DNA of 64,000 nt. Source: Rosa chinensis. Taxonomy: Eukaryota; Streptophyta; Magnoliopsida; Rosales; Rosaceae. The stretch lies in assembly GCF_002994745.2 (NCBI RefSeq), contig NC_037088.1, forward strand, positions 3,229,001 through 3,293,000, given 5' to 3'. How positions within the stretch are numbered: position 1 is the stretch's first letter; each line of letters begins with the position of its first letter. Below the pieces are notes generated by a model, which saw only the letters and a list, made by a program, of their open reading frames with translations, searched no databases and was not told the origin of the DNA. Both the position numbers and the translations under genes were made by a program. Below are positions 1 through 12,885 of the stretch, in pieces.

Positions 1-13
1 AATCACTTCATAT

Positions 14-561
14 TGTTGGAGATGAAAGATCCCACATTGGAAAAGTGACAAATAAAATATAATTTATAAGCGGGTGACTGTCACCCAATTGTACTGAGTC
101 CTTTTGTGATTAAAAATCTAACACCTATCAGGTGGTTAAGTTTGGACAATATCGGTACAATGGTGAACCACAGGCCACACTTGTCACTATTAAACATGGT
201 AGCAGAGCAGGTCCCTCTCCAATTACGTCTCCGATTTGATTATTATCAAGTATCGATGTGGGCCTTGGATTGTATTGACCAAGTCTCTGATATGAGGCTT
301 GTGTCCCAATGTCCAATTTGAGAATTCGATTAATTAATTTCACGTGCAGACCTAGAGTTAGGTTGCACATTAGGGGGCGTGTTGGAGAAAAAATATCCTA
401 CAATGGAAAATGACAAATAAAATATAATTTATAAGTGGGTGGCTCTCACCTAATTGTACCGAGGCCTTTTGTGATTAAAAAACCAATACCTATTGGGTGG
501 TTAAGTTGGAACAATATTGGTACAATAGTGAATCATGAGCCACACTTGTCGTTGTTTAACA
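14..561 (+). mobile_element. TRIM family 1, copy A (complete, old)
   Basis: A complete terminal-repeat retrotransposon in miniature with no coding capacity. The 5' LTR is 14-196 and the 3' LTR 380-561; both start TGTTGGAG and end ACA. The internal part (197-379) starts with TGGTAGCAGAGC, one base off the initiator tRNA-Met primer-binding site, and ends with the purine tract TAGGGGGCG. A perfect 5-bp target duplication CATAT flanks it (9-13 and 562-566). By hand count the two LTRs differ at roughly 16 percent of sites, so this is an old insertion. It would have depended on a copia element for its enzymes. Copy B at 33531-34189 is the same family. Confidence 0.93.
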
Positions 562-739
562 CATATGTCAAGCTCTCTCATAAGGATTTTCATCGAGTCT
601 TTGACCCACTCTACCACGCTAGGGATTTTCCATTCCAATTGCTCTACATATCATCTCTTTAAGTCGCCACCTTCACCATTCGCCTAGATTCACCCTAGGT
701 CTCAATCAAATCTTTGACTAATGTACATGTGATATGCAT

Positions 740-1956
740 TACTCACTACTTATGGTATAATGTTGCACTGGTTTCATGCAAGAGTTCTATTTGGAAAGAC
801 ATTTTGTAGTTCTATTCCTATCTCAATGTTTCATACTACAGATGAGTTTGTTTGGGGCCCGTCCCCTTCTATCATTTTTACTGTTAAAAGTGCTTCTTGG
901 ATGCAGTCACAGCATACCCCTGCTCACTCTAAGGCCCCTCTTTCATCAAAACTATGAACTTTAAATATTCCCCCGAAGGTAAATTTTTTTACTCGATCTC
1001 TTATTATAGGAGGTTTAAAGACTAGAGATCATCTTTCTATTTTTAATCCTAATATCCCCTCTGCTTATCCTTTCTGCTCTTCTGCTTCAGAATCTCTTGA
1101 TCATCTTTTTTTGTATTGCTCTTTTGCCAGACAAGTTTGGCATCTGGCCAATATGCTTATTCCCAATATTATGATTGATTCTCTATTTGCTTGGTTATAT
1201 GTTGTTACTAATCAATACTCAAATGTTAATGCTTTAAGTCATGTTTTCTTAGTTGCTTGGTCTATTTGGCATACTCGGAATAAAGTGATCTTCCAGAGTC
1301 CGAACCCCTCTGCTAATAAAACAGTGTTTGGGGCTTTTACTTTGGTTGTCAACTACTGTAAGGCTAACCTGAAGTTCTCTTGTCCTAAAGTGTCCAAGTT
1401 TTTCCATATTAAATGGCAACCGCCTAATTAGTTATACGTGAAACTTAATTTTGATGGTTCAGTCAGACAAAATGTCGCTACCATTGTCTTTCTGCTACAG
1501 AACTCTGATGGAAACTTGTTGTTTGCTGCTTGTCGTCGGTTAGGTAGCACTAATGCTCTTGTTACTGAAGCTACTGCCTTAAGGGATGGATTGCATACGG
1601 CGTTGTTACATTGGTATCAAAATGTCATTGTGGAAGGAGATTCTAAACTTCTCTTGGATTGCATTCACTTGAGGACTGCTATCCCATGGAGGATTAAGGC
1701 TCTAGCTCAAAATATCAACAAACTTGCTGCTCAATTTCATTATGTTGTGTTTCGACACATCTACTGAGAAGCTAATTTTGTGGCAAATAGGCTCGCTGAT
1801 TTGGCTCGCAATGCCCCTAGTCCTTCTGTTTGGTTTTTCTGCCTTCTACTGTTTATGTCCCCAACGTTCCATTTGGATCAGTTAGGCAGGGGTGTTCCGA
1901 GAGGTTTCATGTTGTAGTTTGGTTCCTGTTTTTCTTTTTGCATCAAAAAAAAAAAA
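740..1956 (+). mobile_element. LINE (L1 type) 3' fragment with poly-A tail
   Basis: A 5'-truncated non-LTR retrotransposon. It encodes the end of ORF2: a zf-RVT-like reverse transcriptase linker (about 843-1430, with C..H..C spacing around DHLFLYCSFARQVWH) and then an RNase H domain. It ends in a run of 12 A at 1945-1956. Frames break at about 957-964, at TAG 1429-1431 and at TGA 1765-1767, so it is dead. The 5' limit is approximate and no clear target duplication was found. The family looks different from the LINE at 11112-32987. Confidence 0.8.
1438..1845 (+). pseudogene. LINE RNase H domain remnant
   Basis: C-terminal RNase H domain of the LINE ORF2, which in intact elements degrades RNA in the RNA/DNA hybrid. 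The four carboxylate positions are still readable: NFDGS (D), TEATALRDGL (E), EGDSKLLLD (D) and NRLADLA (D). The frame is cut by TGA at 1765-1767, where relatives have an Arg codon, consistent with CGA-to-TGA decay at a methylated C. It has no start of its own; it continues the frame that ends at the TAG just upstream. Confidence 0.75.
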
Positions 1957-3242
1957 GACGTTCGGTAGTTTTAGTAGCAAATCACCTACTTATGTTGCAG
2001 CTTGTTGTCTCTTTTGCAATTTGGGACTTTGACTTTTTGGATCATTTTGAAAAAGATGGGTTTTAAGGAAGAAACTCCTTCAATCACCAAAATTTGAAGT
2101 AGCTCAACATAAACAGATTTGATAGTATCAATATCGGGCACATAAAGTATTACTACGTACCCCACCAAATCCTGGGGATAAACCTATGAATATGGATTGA
2201 ATAGGCAACCCTAAAAATGTTTAGCCCAAGAAAGCCCAGGCTGGCCAACCAGGAAAAATCTAACCAGGGCCACCCTTTATGATGCTGGCCACCAAAATCT
2301 CAGCCAAGTCTTGACTCAATGGCAAACACGTAATAAAATAGAGAATTTCTATTGGGATCTCTTAATCTACTCACTAGACCTCCCCCAATTTTTAATTATT
2401 CAATGACATATGTATCCTTATACAAAAATACTGTTAAAGACAACAAACTAGTAAGGAAAAATTTTTTTTTCTCTGCAAAGATTTATAATAATGGAAACAC
2501 ATTTACAATACTTTAATTATTCATTTCCATTTAGTTCTCATTTCATATTTCTCATTTTCTTTGTTTATAAAGCTTTTAAAAAAGAAAAAATCAAGAGAAA
2601 ATGCATTCAAAATTACTTGGCGAATTATATAAAAATAAAACTATGATACAAAGGTCTTTCTCTTGAGGATCATGAAACTGGGGATAGAGAGCCCTCATGT
2701 AAGCTAACTAAATAAGTTTGTGAAGTGGCATGTAAGACAAAAATAAATAATAAAAGAACAGAGCGTGAACAAATTTAATATTGCAACATATCTAAATTCC
2801 AGCATGCAACCATAAACCATAAAAACTAAGCTTTGAAAATCCATAATTAAGCATGAAATAGTAGGCTTGAAAAACCCCTGATAAATTTACGTTAATTAGT
2901 TACACTATCTTTTTTCAATAATTATCTCTTTTCTCTTTTTTTGAACAATGTCAAGTTTTTTTTTTGTGGTAAATAAATAATTATGGGAGCACTAACTCTT
3001 CTTTAATGCTCCCAAAAATTTTCTTTTATGAGTAAGGATGAGTCAGGTATTTGAAAGAGGTTTACTTAGCAAATTTTACTTTTTAAAAAGCAAATAGGGG
3101 TGTAAAGAGATGAGAGGTCAAATGAGCAAATATGAAGGTACTCATAGAAAAACTCAATAAAATATGTTAGACAAGCATCAAAACTCAAAAAAGACAAAGA
3201 GCTAGTAAACCCTTGCACACGCTAGGGTTAGAACACAAAAAT
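1957..3242. other. AT-rich intergenic stretch, no gene seen
   Basis: Strongly AT-rich with short A and T runs. The only structure noted is a small inverted repeat, GGGAGCA at about 2984 and TGCTCCC at about 3008. No ORF here resembles a known family. Confidence 0.6.
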
Positions 3243-6222
3243 TATAATATCCCGAAAATTCGTTATTAATTTCTTGGAATTTCTGAAAATTAATAAGTGG
3301 TTAATTAGTGCGATTGTTAGTTTTGTGATGAAGCGAAAGTCTTTCGGACGAATAATTACTCAAAAATGTTTTATTTCGAGGGGTCAAAGGGTTGAATTTG
3401 TATTCGTTGAGTTTCTCCAAAAACTTCCTTCACGAAAGTTGTAGAGCACGTCGATATTAGTTCGTAGATATGTGGAATGCGGAAATCGGAGTTCGTATGA
3501 AAAAGTTATGGTCAGCGGAAGAAGTTTCCAATTTTGGAAATTTTCTATAAATATGGGTTTTCCTTTTCTTTTTTTTTTTTCTTTTCATAATTTCAGAATT
3601 TCCAATTTTGGAAAGTTTGCTCTGTTCTCTCTCCTCCAAAAAACCCTAGCTCGACTATCCTGACAGGGTCCGCCCCGAATTCCACCCTGGAATCTGAAGT
3701 GGCCCTGCGGGACCCACTTTTAAAGAAGGTTTACCAAAATTTCGGCATAACCTCCCTTAAAAATGGACAACCCAAAAACCTGTGGAAAACAAACTTCACT
3801 TCTAATAATCCAACCACAAACTCCTGGAGCCACCCTGCTCCCATCATTCAACCAACTCAAGCCCAAAAATAAAACTCAAAAGCCCAAGTCCAACAAAGCT
3901 TCATAACATAGAATACCACAATTCACGAAAGTTAGGTCGTAGACCTCAAATACAACTCATTACAAGTCCGGGTCACAAATCCCATAGTAATCAGAGCAAA
4001 CTAACACCGAAATTCATATAAAGTTCAGTAGGTTTAACAGGTAACCTACAATGTGAGATAGCGGGAAACTGGTGTGGTCACTATGGCTCGCTCCAAGTAC
4101 GCCAAGCAGCAACTCTGAGAACTGAGCAATTGAAACCGAAGGGCCCAGGGGAAAGTAATTGAAAAACATGTTAGAGTGAGTGGACAAAATAAATGACTAC
4201 ATACATAATTTAAAAGAAAAGAAGTTGTATTACTTTCCCGCGAATTTAAGTTCGTAAAACTTCGATGCATGCAATGTTTAAAAGAAAAACGCATATCTTT
4301 AAAACTCAGAAACTCGTGAAAACATACCAGTCCCCGCTAGCTAAAAGAATCGGACTAGCCCCGCTAGTCAAGTAACAAATAAAAGGATATGGGGAGGGAA
4401 TGTCACCACACGGGTAAAGGAGCCCCTTAGGCTCAACCTACCCTCGACTGCCACTCACACATAGATTGTGTGAGGAGGAGAACTAATAACCTCTACTTCC
4501 ACTCACACATAGATTGTGCGAGGAGGAGAACATTACCTCGACTGCCACCCACGTGAGGAGGAGAAAAGCTACCTCAACTGCCACTCACAAACAAAAAGTA
4601 AGTGAGGAGGAGACCTAATCACATGACCCGCGTATGGTGAGGAAGAAAATCGTCGAAAACCAATAAATCCGTATAGCTTCCCCACACTTCTCACAAGATA
4701 AGAATCCAAGTGTGCAAAGACGTGACCCCGCACGCCAAGTTTTCTCTCAATCTTAGAATAAGTAAGTGAGAAAAATCCATAATAAACCAACATTTCACTT
4801 TGGCGGATATTCTGAAAATAAAGTAGAGTATAAATTCTGAATCCGCGCATAGTAAAAATAATATCTGAAATTAATCATAAATTCGAAAACGTATTACGAT
4901 AAGCAATTTATCATTCGGAAGCAATTAAATAAATGCATGCATCATTCTTTGAAAATAAAAGTCCACTCACTGTAATGACTAATCTTGTCGTCGATCAGTA
5001 TTCTCCTCAGATGGAGACTCCTCTCGTCCTGTAACAATAACACTTGTATAAATATATTTACAGGACGGAAATTAACTTTACGATAACTAGAAATTGAAAT
5101 TCATAACGTCCCCCTTCAAAATCCAACTCCTTAATTCACATCGAATCCATCCATAATACTCCAACATTATTCATTCATCGATGTATAAGTTCTAAAGTGA
5201 ATTCGAAAGAAATTCGGCGATCGAATTCACGTAAATCGATAATTAACCATTTATACTCAATTCGTAATTCCTCCAATTTCCACCAAACTTCATGTATCAA
5301 ATTCTACAATCATTATAGTATTTTTGGAGCCAAAACAGTAATTAAAACTCAGCTCTACGCGCCACCCACATTGGCCGCGCGTGGGGCCCACGCGCCACCG
5401 GCAACCACCACCAATGGCCACCAAAATTTGACAGTACAATCTACTCAATAAATCCAACCTCTTTCTCAACTACAACAAGTTCCCAATTTACCTTTAAACA
5501 GTCGAATCCGGCCGGTGAAGATAACCCAGAAAACTCAAGAACCCTAGATTGTCGATTCGGCCTCTACACGGCAAATTGGACTGCAAGACCCTAGGGGAAA
5601 TGATCTCCAGCAAAAACCCGACCTTCGACGTTAACTTGGTGACCGGAGGTGACCGGAGGTGGCCGGAATTACCGGAAATCGGCGAAAACTCCAAACTGCA
5701 GCTGGAGAGAACTTTGCTTCGATCTGGAATTTCTCGGCCAAATCTCCAAAATCCCAGGTCACTAAGGTCTAGAGAGGGAAGAGGCTCTCCTGTGGTAGCC
5801 GGCTGCACGCCGGTTGGTGGCCGGAAAGTGTGGAATCGAAGGGAGGAAGAGAAAACCCGAAAGGGAAGGGAGAAGAGTCGGGGGAGAGGAGAGAGAGAAA
5901 GGGGGTGGGTTTCCGGTTTTGGAAACCTACCCGGTAACTTTCCTTATTTATCTTAATTTTTACCATGAATAGTAACTTCCGTATTTCACTCATAACTTTT
6001 GCATACGAACTCCGATTTTTACGTACCACATATGCACGGGCTCGGTTTAACGTCCTCTACAACTTTCATGAAGGAAATTTTCTCAAATTTTTAACCCATA
6101 AAAAGTCAACTTCTAGCACCCCCCCCCCCTAAAAGATAAAAAAACTGAAACCGAGGACGGCAAAACATAAAGAAATTCACTTCGACACAGATCAAGGGTA
6201 AATCGAAGACGGGGCGTAACAT
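3243..6222. repeat. 3-kb unit with long inverted terminal arms
   Basis: The left arm (about 3243-3600) and right arm (about 5900-6222) are inverted copies of each other. Anchors: CTTCCTTCACGAAAGTTGT near 3425 against its inverted partner ACAACTTTCATGAAGGAA near 6060; AATCGGAGTTCGTATG near 3486 against CATACGAACTCCGATT near 6003. The outer tips resemble each other loosely (TATAATATCCCG left, CGGGGCGTAACA right). No clean target duplication was found. It may be a long-TIR DNA element or two LTR copies in opposite orientation. The interior has no recognisable transposase; it holds the minisatellite at 4439-4619 and GC-rich sequence near 5340-5900. Confidence 0.65.
4439..4619. repeat. Irregular minisatellite, four copies of about 36-50 bp
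   Basis: Four variant units each read roughly CCTC-(g)ACTGCCACTCAC...GTGAGGAGGAGA, starting near 4440, 4491, 4537 and 4573. Each unit contains a small hairpin (CTCACAC against GTGTGAG or a variant). It lies inside the long inverted-repeat unit. No coding role seen. Confidence 0.7.
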
Positions 6223-7599
6223 ATCCCGTCTGACCCGACCCGGTTCCCTTACCGTCCTCCCTCAGCCTTCCTTTTCCTCCGACGAGCACCACAGACGATG
6301 GATCGAAGCTAAGAAAAACAGCAAAGGCTGACCCGATCGGATTTTCTGATTCTGGTGGCGGCTGAGCTCAAAACCGATCAAATTTTCACGCTCTCTTCCT
6401 CTTACTCACATCCATACAAGCCTTGAAACTCAATTCGAAGTGTGGTGGCCGGAATCACGATTTGAAGTTCAACGGTGGAGATTTTTCGGGCTTATTCTAG
6501 CTCGATCTAGGCTAAATGGGCCTTAGTGCCAGTTATGAAAGTTGTTCGTCATGTTGAAATCTACAGGATGGGTGAAGCTGATCTTCCTAGTTCTGACTTT
6601 GGTCTGGCGGTGCATGAGGATCACATGCAGCTGCTTGTGGTGGTTGGTAACCTTCTCAGGAGCAGTTTTTTGCTCTATTAGCCTCCATTCATCAATATGA
6701 ACATGTGGGTATGTTTACTTTTGTGTTTGCTCGACTTTTTGGTTAAGTTGGATATTTTCGATTTCGGTTCGTTCGATTTTCAATCCATGAGGATTTGATC
6801 GTTGGATTGTCCTCTTGTTTGTGCGGTTTGATCTTAGAAGTGTTTTGGAAGCCTTAGGTGGTCTCCGATGAGGTTTTGTCTTGATTCGAACTTTAAATGT
6901 TTGTGTACTTTGTGTTGTATTGAGTGTGATATTAATGTGATTAAGTGTTTGACTGGATTGTGTGAGCGAAGTTTGATGGGTTTAGCTTTATCTCGTATGG
7001 CGTGTGAAGACGCAACTAGATTTAGAGGTGAGTAAATCTCACGAAGATCATTTATGAACAGAGTTACTTTATTATTTGAAATTATTTGTTAAATTGTGAA
7101 ATCATTTTTGAAAATAAATATTTTCTTTAAATTATATGAACTTGATCGTCTACAGTTCATAGGTAAGTAAAATGAAGTTTTATTATAAAAATAATTTCTC
7201 ACGGATTTTGTAGTTGTGAACTATAGTTGGTATTAATGGCATCCCTGAATGAATGACTACGTGTGTGTGTGTGTGTGTGTATATATATATCTTGGTGGAA
7301 TTGTGTGTGTAGTTCACTATTGTTGTGCAATGTGATGTTGAGGAAAATAAACAATTTTGGAAAGAAATTGGTGTTGGTGTGCTAGTGTGGTGTGCCCAGA
7401 TCTTGGGGAGATGGTTAAGGGGATCATGGTAGTTGAAGTAGATGGTTTGGAGGTTGTGTGGTCGGATTGCTTGACCGATTTGCTATTGCCGAACCCAACC
7501 AAACAATGGAAGAGGGTCGCAAGGACTGTTGGTTTGGATTTATGGATGCGAACAGGGGATCAAGGTTTACTTGAGTTTACTAGTGCTGTGGTGATGAGA

Positions 7600-10343
7600 G
7601 CGTGGTGATAGGGCTTGAGGGAACTTGTATCGCACTGGTCGACCCTATCTTCTGGGTTAGTAGTGTGGCGATGATGATGTGGCACCAGTGGTCATGGTGT
7701 GCCTAGGTTGGTGGTAAGATGGTCATGCATGGGCTGGTTTGGGCCTAGTTTTTGGGCTGGTGTGATCTCCTTGTCATATCTCATGGGTTTTGGGCATGGC
7801 TCCTTATGTGGGGTTCTTTTTTTTTTTGGTTGCATTCTCTTTTTATGTTTTATTATCATTTTACTTTTTAGTAGTTGGTGGCCTTATGCCAGTAATGAGT
7901 CCCTACCCTTTTGAGTTAGGGCAACGTGGGCTTGATAGGAGCATAAAATGAGATAAATATAATGTGGAACCTTTACACTTTTCTTAGCAATTTCCTTTAA
8001 AAAGTCAGTTTTAACTTTGTTTTCTTTTTAGGTAGTTCGTGAAGTGATTCAAGACTCAAGAGAAATAGGAGCTTAAAGGGAGCAATGGAGCCATGGATCA
8101 TGAAGTACTGATGCAGAGGACTAAGTTTGATTAACCTTTTGGCCAGAAATTACAAGGGAAGTCCACGGAAATCGTTGTGCAAAACAGTTGCTGCAAAGCA
8201 GAAACTGCAGTTTGAGAATCAGCTTTCTTGGAACGGTTTTGAGGAGCAATTCTTGCATCATTCCAGCTGCATCTATGCAGAAAGGGCCAGCGAACCTCGA
8301 ATATATAATGTTATAATTTAACAAGAGCCAAAGAACCGGTCAGAAGTGTCAACGAGGCAGTAGTAAATCAAGCACAAAATAGGCTTCCCGATAAGGCAGA
8401 ATTTGTCAGCTTTTCACGAAGCTTTTTGAGAGATCTTTTCCGTCGATTTACTTGGATTTTTTCCAGAATGTTATTGATAAATCTAGAATATGTGATGTCA
8501 TAGAACACGTAGGAGTCAAGAACTATCCAGAAACTTGGCAAAACGAGGTCGTTCCTTGTCCAAGAAGGAAGCTTCAGAGACAGAAATTGAATCCTAGTCA
8601 AAACAGGGCATTTTGGCCGAGATTCTTCTTTGGACGGATTTCCGGGGCATTTTTAGAAGGTTATTGCTGCTGCAAATATCAAGGAGAGTCCTACAATAAT
8701 TCCTCAAGATTTTGGGAAGATTACTAAGGCTTGAAAATCATTTAATTGTGCACCAATTAAAGAAATCCTCAAGCAACAAGAGAAGGTTTTAAAAGCATTG
8801 TTGAAGAAGGAAACTAGGGCTGAACTTCTCCTATATATATTGAGCTTCTGCACAAGTTGAAGAGGACCACACCTTTCACCTTCTCTTCTATCTCTCTTTC
8901 TCATTCATCCGCCATCATTTTTTTCTTCTTTTTCTCTATTTGTTTTATTTTGGTTTTTAAAACAATGTGTAACTAACATTCTTTTTGTTAGGGGCGAGGT
9001 TTGAAGCCCCAATTATGTAGAACATATGCTTGTTTAAATCTATTTTCTTGATCTTTGGTGTGAATTGGTTGTTTATTTCTGCTTGATTGAAAACTTTTAT
9101 GTGTTTATGTTCTTTGGGTCGACACTTAGGATATATGCATGTAATTGGAGCTAGGTTTAGAAAATAATTCACCTAATCGTCTTGTTTTCTAATCCACAAG
9201 TATGCAAGGCTTTGGACAAAAGCTGATGTCTTAAACAATTAGAAGAGCATGCTAAGTAGGCGTTCCACACTAGACTGCAACTCTATAATCAATCGTTTCC
9301 ATGAGATCTTAATGCTTCAAATGTGTTGACACTATATGTGTTGTTGATAGGATAGCGTTCTATACCTTGATTGCATGTTTGATAGGCTTAGCTATTGTGC
9401 GTTCACGTAGACTAAGTAATTAGGGAAACATTAATAAGGGACATGATCTGCTCCGACTTGTTTCTTGGTTGATTTCTGTTCACACCTTAGTAATTGAAAC
9501 TAGGTTAACTTAACATTGTTCGAAAGTAATTGGTGGTGGATTTCCAAGTCTCTAACATGTTCTCCATCTTATTTTCTCAAAACCTAAAATAAAAATCGTT
9601 TTTCTTTTATATTATCTTTTATTTTCGTTAAAAACCAAAAACCCCAAAATATTGTTCTTGTTTAGGATTGCAGAGCCCCTTTCTATCCCCTTCTGTTTCC
9701 TGCCATATTTTGCTCTCTTTTCTAGTATTTGACTTTTTTGTTTTGTTTAGTTTTGTTATTTGTTTTGTGCTTTAGTTAGTTTAGTTTTGTTTTCTTTTGT
9801 GTGAATTATAAAGTTACCCTCAATCCCCGGCTTGAACGATCCCTGCTTACTCTATATTGCTAACGACTACATCTTGCAGTGTTAAGTTGAGCGTCTATTT
9901 TGGGCGTATCAGGGCTCTGTCCCGGACTTCACATCTTCTATGCCTTGTCTACCCTAATTAGGTGGTGAGTTTCTTGCTTTGTCAAATGGTTGCAACCTCC
10001 TAATGGTAGGAAGAAACTAAGTGTCACCAGATTCATTTTCCAGTGGTAGCTTAGTGGGAAAGCTGATCTTATTAGGATATTATGGCTCCGGTATGTCATC
10101 ACCTTTGTAAAGAGAATAGAGTAGCCAGATGTGCACTCTTCGCTAATTGGTGCATGTTAGAATACTTATTACTTGTAGAGACTCTCGTTATTATCTCAGG
10201 ATGTTCTCCTTATGTTTATTGTAAATTAGGGTTCAAGTATCATGCCCCCCCCCCCCAAGAGCCACCACCACCCATGTATTCTGTAGTTTCATTAGTGATC
10301 AAGGCTTCAGGGCAAATGTACTGGCCCTCTTTCCAAAAAAAAA
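7600..10343 (+). mobile_element. LINE-like element 3' part, split by a solo LTR
   Basis: Sequence on both sides of the solo LTR (about 7600-7932 and 9912-10343) matches, in order, one continuous stretch on the minus strand at about 48050-47404. The match includes GGGCT-T/C-TGT at the break and the phrase CTTTGTCAAATGGT downstream. The 3' end has an A run at 10335-10343. The minus-strand relative looks like the end of a LINE RNase H plus 3' UTR, but no intact domain remains here, so the class is inferred. Sequence from about 6225 to 7600 may be its upstream part but I could not support that. Confidence 0.55.
7933..9911 (+). mobile_element. Solo LTR, 1,979 bp, TSD GGGCT
   Basis: Begins TGATAGGAGC and ends GGGCGTATCA, giving a 5-bp inverted tip TGATA/TATCA. 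A perfect 5-bp duplication GGGCT flanks it (7928-7932 and 9912-9916). Comparison with the uninterrupted relative at 48050-47404 shows exactly this piece is extra, which confirms the borders. A TATA-like stretch at about 8830 suggests plus orientation. The length and style fit long LTRs of plant Ty3/gypsy elements, but the lineage is inferred. There is no internal region or second LTR, so it is probably the product of LTR-LTR recombination. Confidence 0.9.
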
Positions 10344-11098
10344 GAAAATTCTCATATTTTTATTACATTTGATATGATGAAATGAATAATAAAAAGTATT
10401 GATGATGCTTATATAGGCATCCAAAAAAATTAACAATTAAAGTCTGCTTGCAAAGAGAGAAAAGAAAAAACCATCTACACCTAAAAGAAAAGATAAAACT
10501 GGTCTAAAATTATTAAGTCCTGAATTGGAATATGTGGACGACTAGTCGGTATCTTTTGGCCTAAATCTGACGGGGCCATTAAAGTGAATACGTAGATCTC
10601 CTCGTTCCCTTTTCAAAAAAATATTATGCGTCTCGAACATACATTCCGACCAAAAGTTGCTTTAATTCGATTCACAGTCCAAACTCATCTTTTCTCACGA
10701 GCACCCCAAAAAAGTCAACAACCAAAACTTTTTGAATACTCTAGAAGCTAGCTTCATGAGGTTGCGTGAATTGAATTACCAATCAACCATTCTTTTTTAT
10801 TATGCACCACTTCTTTATTTTTACCTTCTTCTGGCTAATTTGGCTTTTATCTTTTCATACATCAAGTCTTCTCCCAAGGCCTCTGCATCACCACCACCAC
10901 TACCCTCGAGAGATGACGACTACTATTATTTGAGTGGCCACCAACCTCATATTGTATCGAAAACAAAAACAAAATTGAGTGATGTATCATGTATGAAAAA
11001 GTAGAATATCTCAATATCGTTCCACCCAAATAAGAGAAAGATTCCCCCTATGGGTAGCCAAGTATTGTCCCAAAAAAAGTAATACTTTGTCTCAAAAT
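10344..11098. other. Intergenic; one small ORF of doubtful status
   Basis: No known family is recognised. An ORF at 10732-11004 (90 codons) has a hydrophobic segment followed by a Ser/Pro-rich and Asp/Tyr-rich tail; it has no recognisable homologue and may be chance. Confidence 0.4.
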
Positions 11099-11111
11099 TT
11101 ATTAGCCCACA
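11099..11111 (+). repeat. Left target-site duplication of the nested LINE
   Basis: TTATTAGCCCACA, 13 bp, matches 32988-33000 exactly. The right copy directly follows the LINE A-rich tail; the left copy directly precedes the first LINE-coding bases. Confidence 0.8.
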
Positions 11112-12880
11112 GATCAAATGCCAGTCTTATTGGTGCATCTGCCGGCACAGTTTTAGAGGTTGAAGACCCAAATACAAACAAATGCGGGAGAGGATTTCTG
11201 CAAATCAGAATCCGCCTCAACACCAGGGAATCTCTTGCCCCGGGAGTTTGGATCCGCTGTGGATCTCGCCCTCCAGTTTGGGTTGAGTTCAAGTATGAGT
11301 GCATCTCCCTATTCTGCTACAAGTATGGAAGGATGGGCCATAATGAGCGCTTCTACACTCATAGTAGACATCAAAATTCTGAACATCTTGGAGCTTGGAT
11401 GCTTTCTCCAACTCCCCGAAGACCAAATCGTAATCCTTTCAAAGGAGAATGCAGATAGGACCGCTTCTAGCGATAATGCTTCCAAAGTCGCCAAAACAGA
11501 TACCAGTATCCCGGCCCTTCTCCAGTCATCACTCCACTCATCCATGCACCTCAATCTTCACAAGATCCTTAAAACCTGTCATACTGTGGGACCATCATCA
11601 TAACTAAACCTTCTGATGAAGATACGGTCTGCACCGATCGAGGACATAAACCAAGCCACCATCTTCTATCAGAATTCGAAGCATCCGGCCAATTAAAGGG
11701 TAAAGAAAAATCGGTTATGGAGGAGGATCCTGATGCCAGCTCTGATGGCGATGACTGCTTGAACGACAATCCGGAATCATCAACTTTCCTTATCTTGGGC
11801 CTGCCAGGTGTGATCTCTTTAGGCTCGACCTAACTTGTCTTTGATCCTTTGCTCAATGATTTCATTCCCGTAAGCCTAGTGGACCCCCCTCTTTTGGGCC
11901 ATCCAGTTTATCACCCTATCCCCCCTCCTCTCACCCTTCATCAGACTCAATTGTTTAAACAAGCCTAGGCTTCCTCTGGTTACGTCTGGTTACTAGGCTT
12001 GCTCCCATCTACCAGTCAACTACTCCTGATAACAGTACCCATATTCCCAACCATACACCACTTTTCCCAAACTCGTCCAATGACCTCCTTTCAACTTTAG
12101 CCACCTATGATCCACCGACTTAGACTCAACCCCCATCTACCCCCATAACTCCAATCCCATATGGTAATGTCTCTGGAATTGCCTCTTTCATGGACCAACT
12201 TTGCCTAAAACGTCAAACTGACAAATCCTCCTTCACTTCTGATAGCCTTGCAAAGAAGTCAAAGCCAAGATTCGATTCATTCTCACTCACCGCGTCTACC
12301 CCTTTCCAATATGTCCATCCTTGCCCTTTAGCTGAGGGCTACTCGGAACTAGCTCCCAATCTTACCCTTAGAAGAAGGAGCATCTCCTCCACTGCCGCCG
12401 TGGGAGCCGCTCTTGAGGCTGCGGGGGCAGGGTCCCCTGTAAGGGTCAGGATACCCCTGATACATCTGCTTCGCCTTCACAGTAAAGGGAGACCATACTG
12501 AGAGACACCCTATCAACTCCAGAGGGTCTCTTCGCTGTGCAAGTTATCCTGGCTGAAACTTTCCAAGCCTCCATACCACCAATAGATCTTAGCCTGAGCT
12601 CGTATCAGGCCCTACTACCTCCACCCCATCGCCCTCATTGATACCAGCTTTGAACCGGTCTGCTCAATCGCCAACATCCTCGCCTTTGCATATTCTCCCC
12701 AATTATGTTGGTCCAGATTATATCCAAGCTATTGATTTCACTCTTCAGGATCTTCTTCCTCCCTCTACTTTGAGGGCTGTAACCATTGATCCTCTTGCTC
12801 CTTCCACCTCAAGGAATGCAAACTTCGATCCTAATTATGGCACCAGTGGCTGGCCAAATGCAGACACAGGCACACCCTGA
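11112..12880 (+). pseudogene. LINE ORF1 remnant (nucleic-acid-binding, CCHC type)
   Basis: ORF1 of plant L1 LINEs is a nucleic-acid-binding protein (DUF4283 plus a zinc knuckle). The 5' end is truncated: the readable part starts with the segment before GTVLEVEDPN (about 11140) and continues through PPVWVEFKYE to the knuckle near 11310-11345. The knuckle is decayed: in C-x2-C-x4-H-x4-C the second and fourth Cys are Tyr (CYKYG...HNERFY). A Pro/Ser-rich tail in shifting frames follows to about 12880. Several frameshifts and stops make it non-functional. Confidence 0.75.
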
Positions 12881-12885
12881 GACTA

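Noticed and set aside
6530..6680. Short frame MKVVRHVEIYRMGEADLPSS resembling a protein piece
   Set aside because: Too short to assign to any family and in repeat-rich surroundings; possibly part of the LINE-like element.
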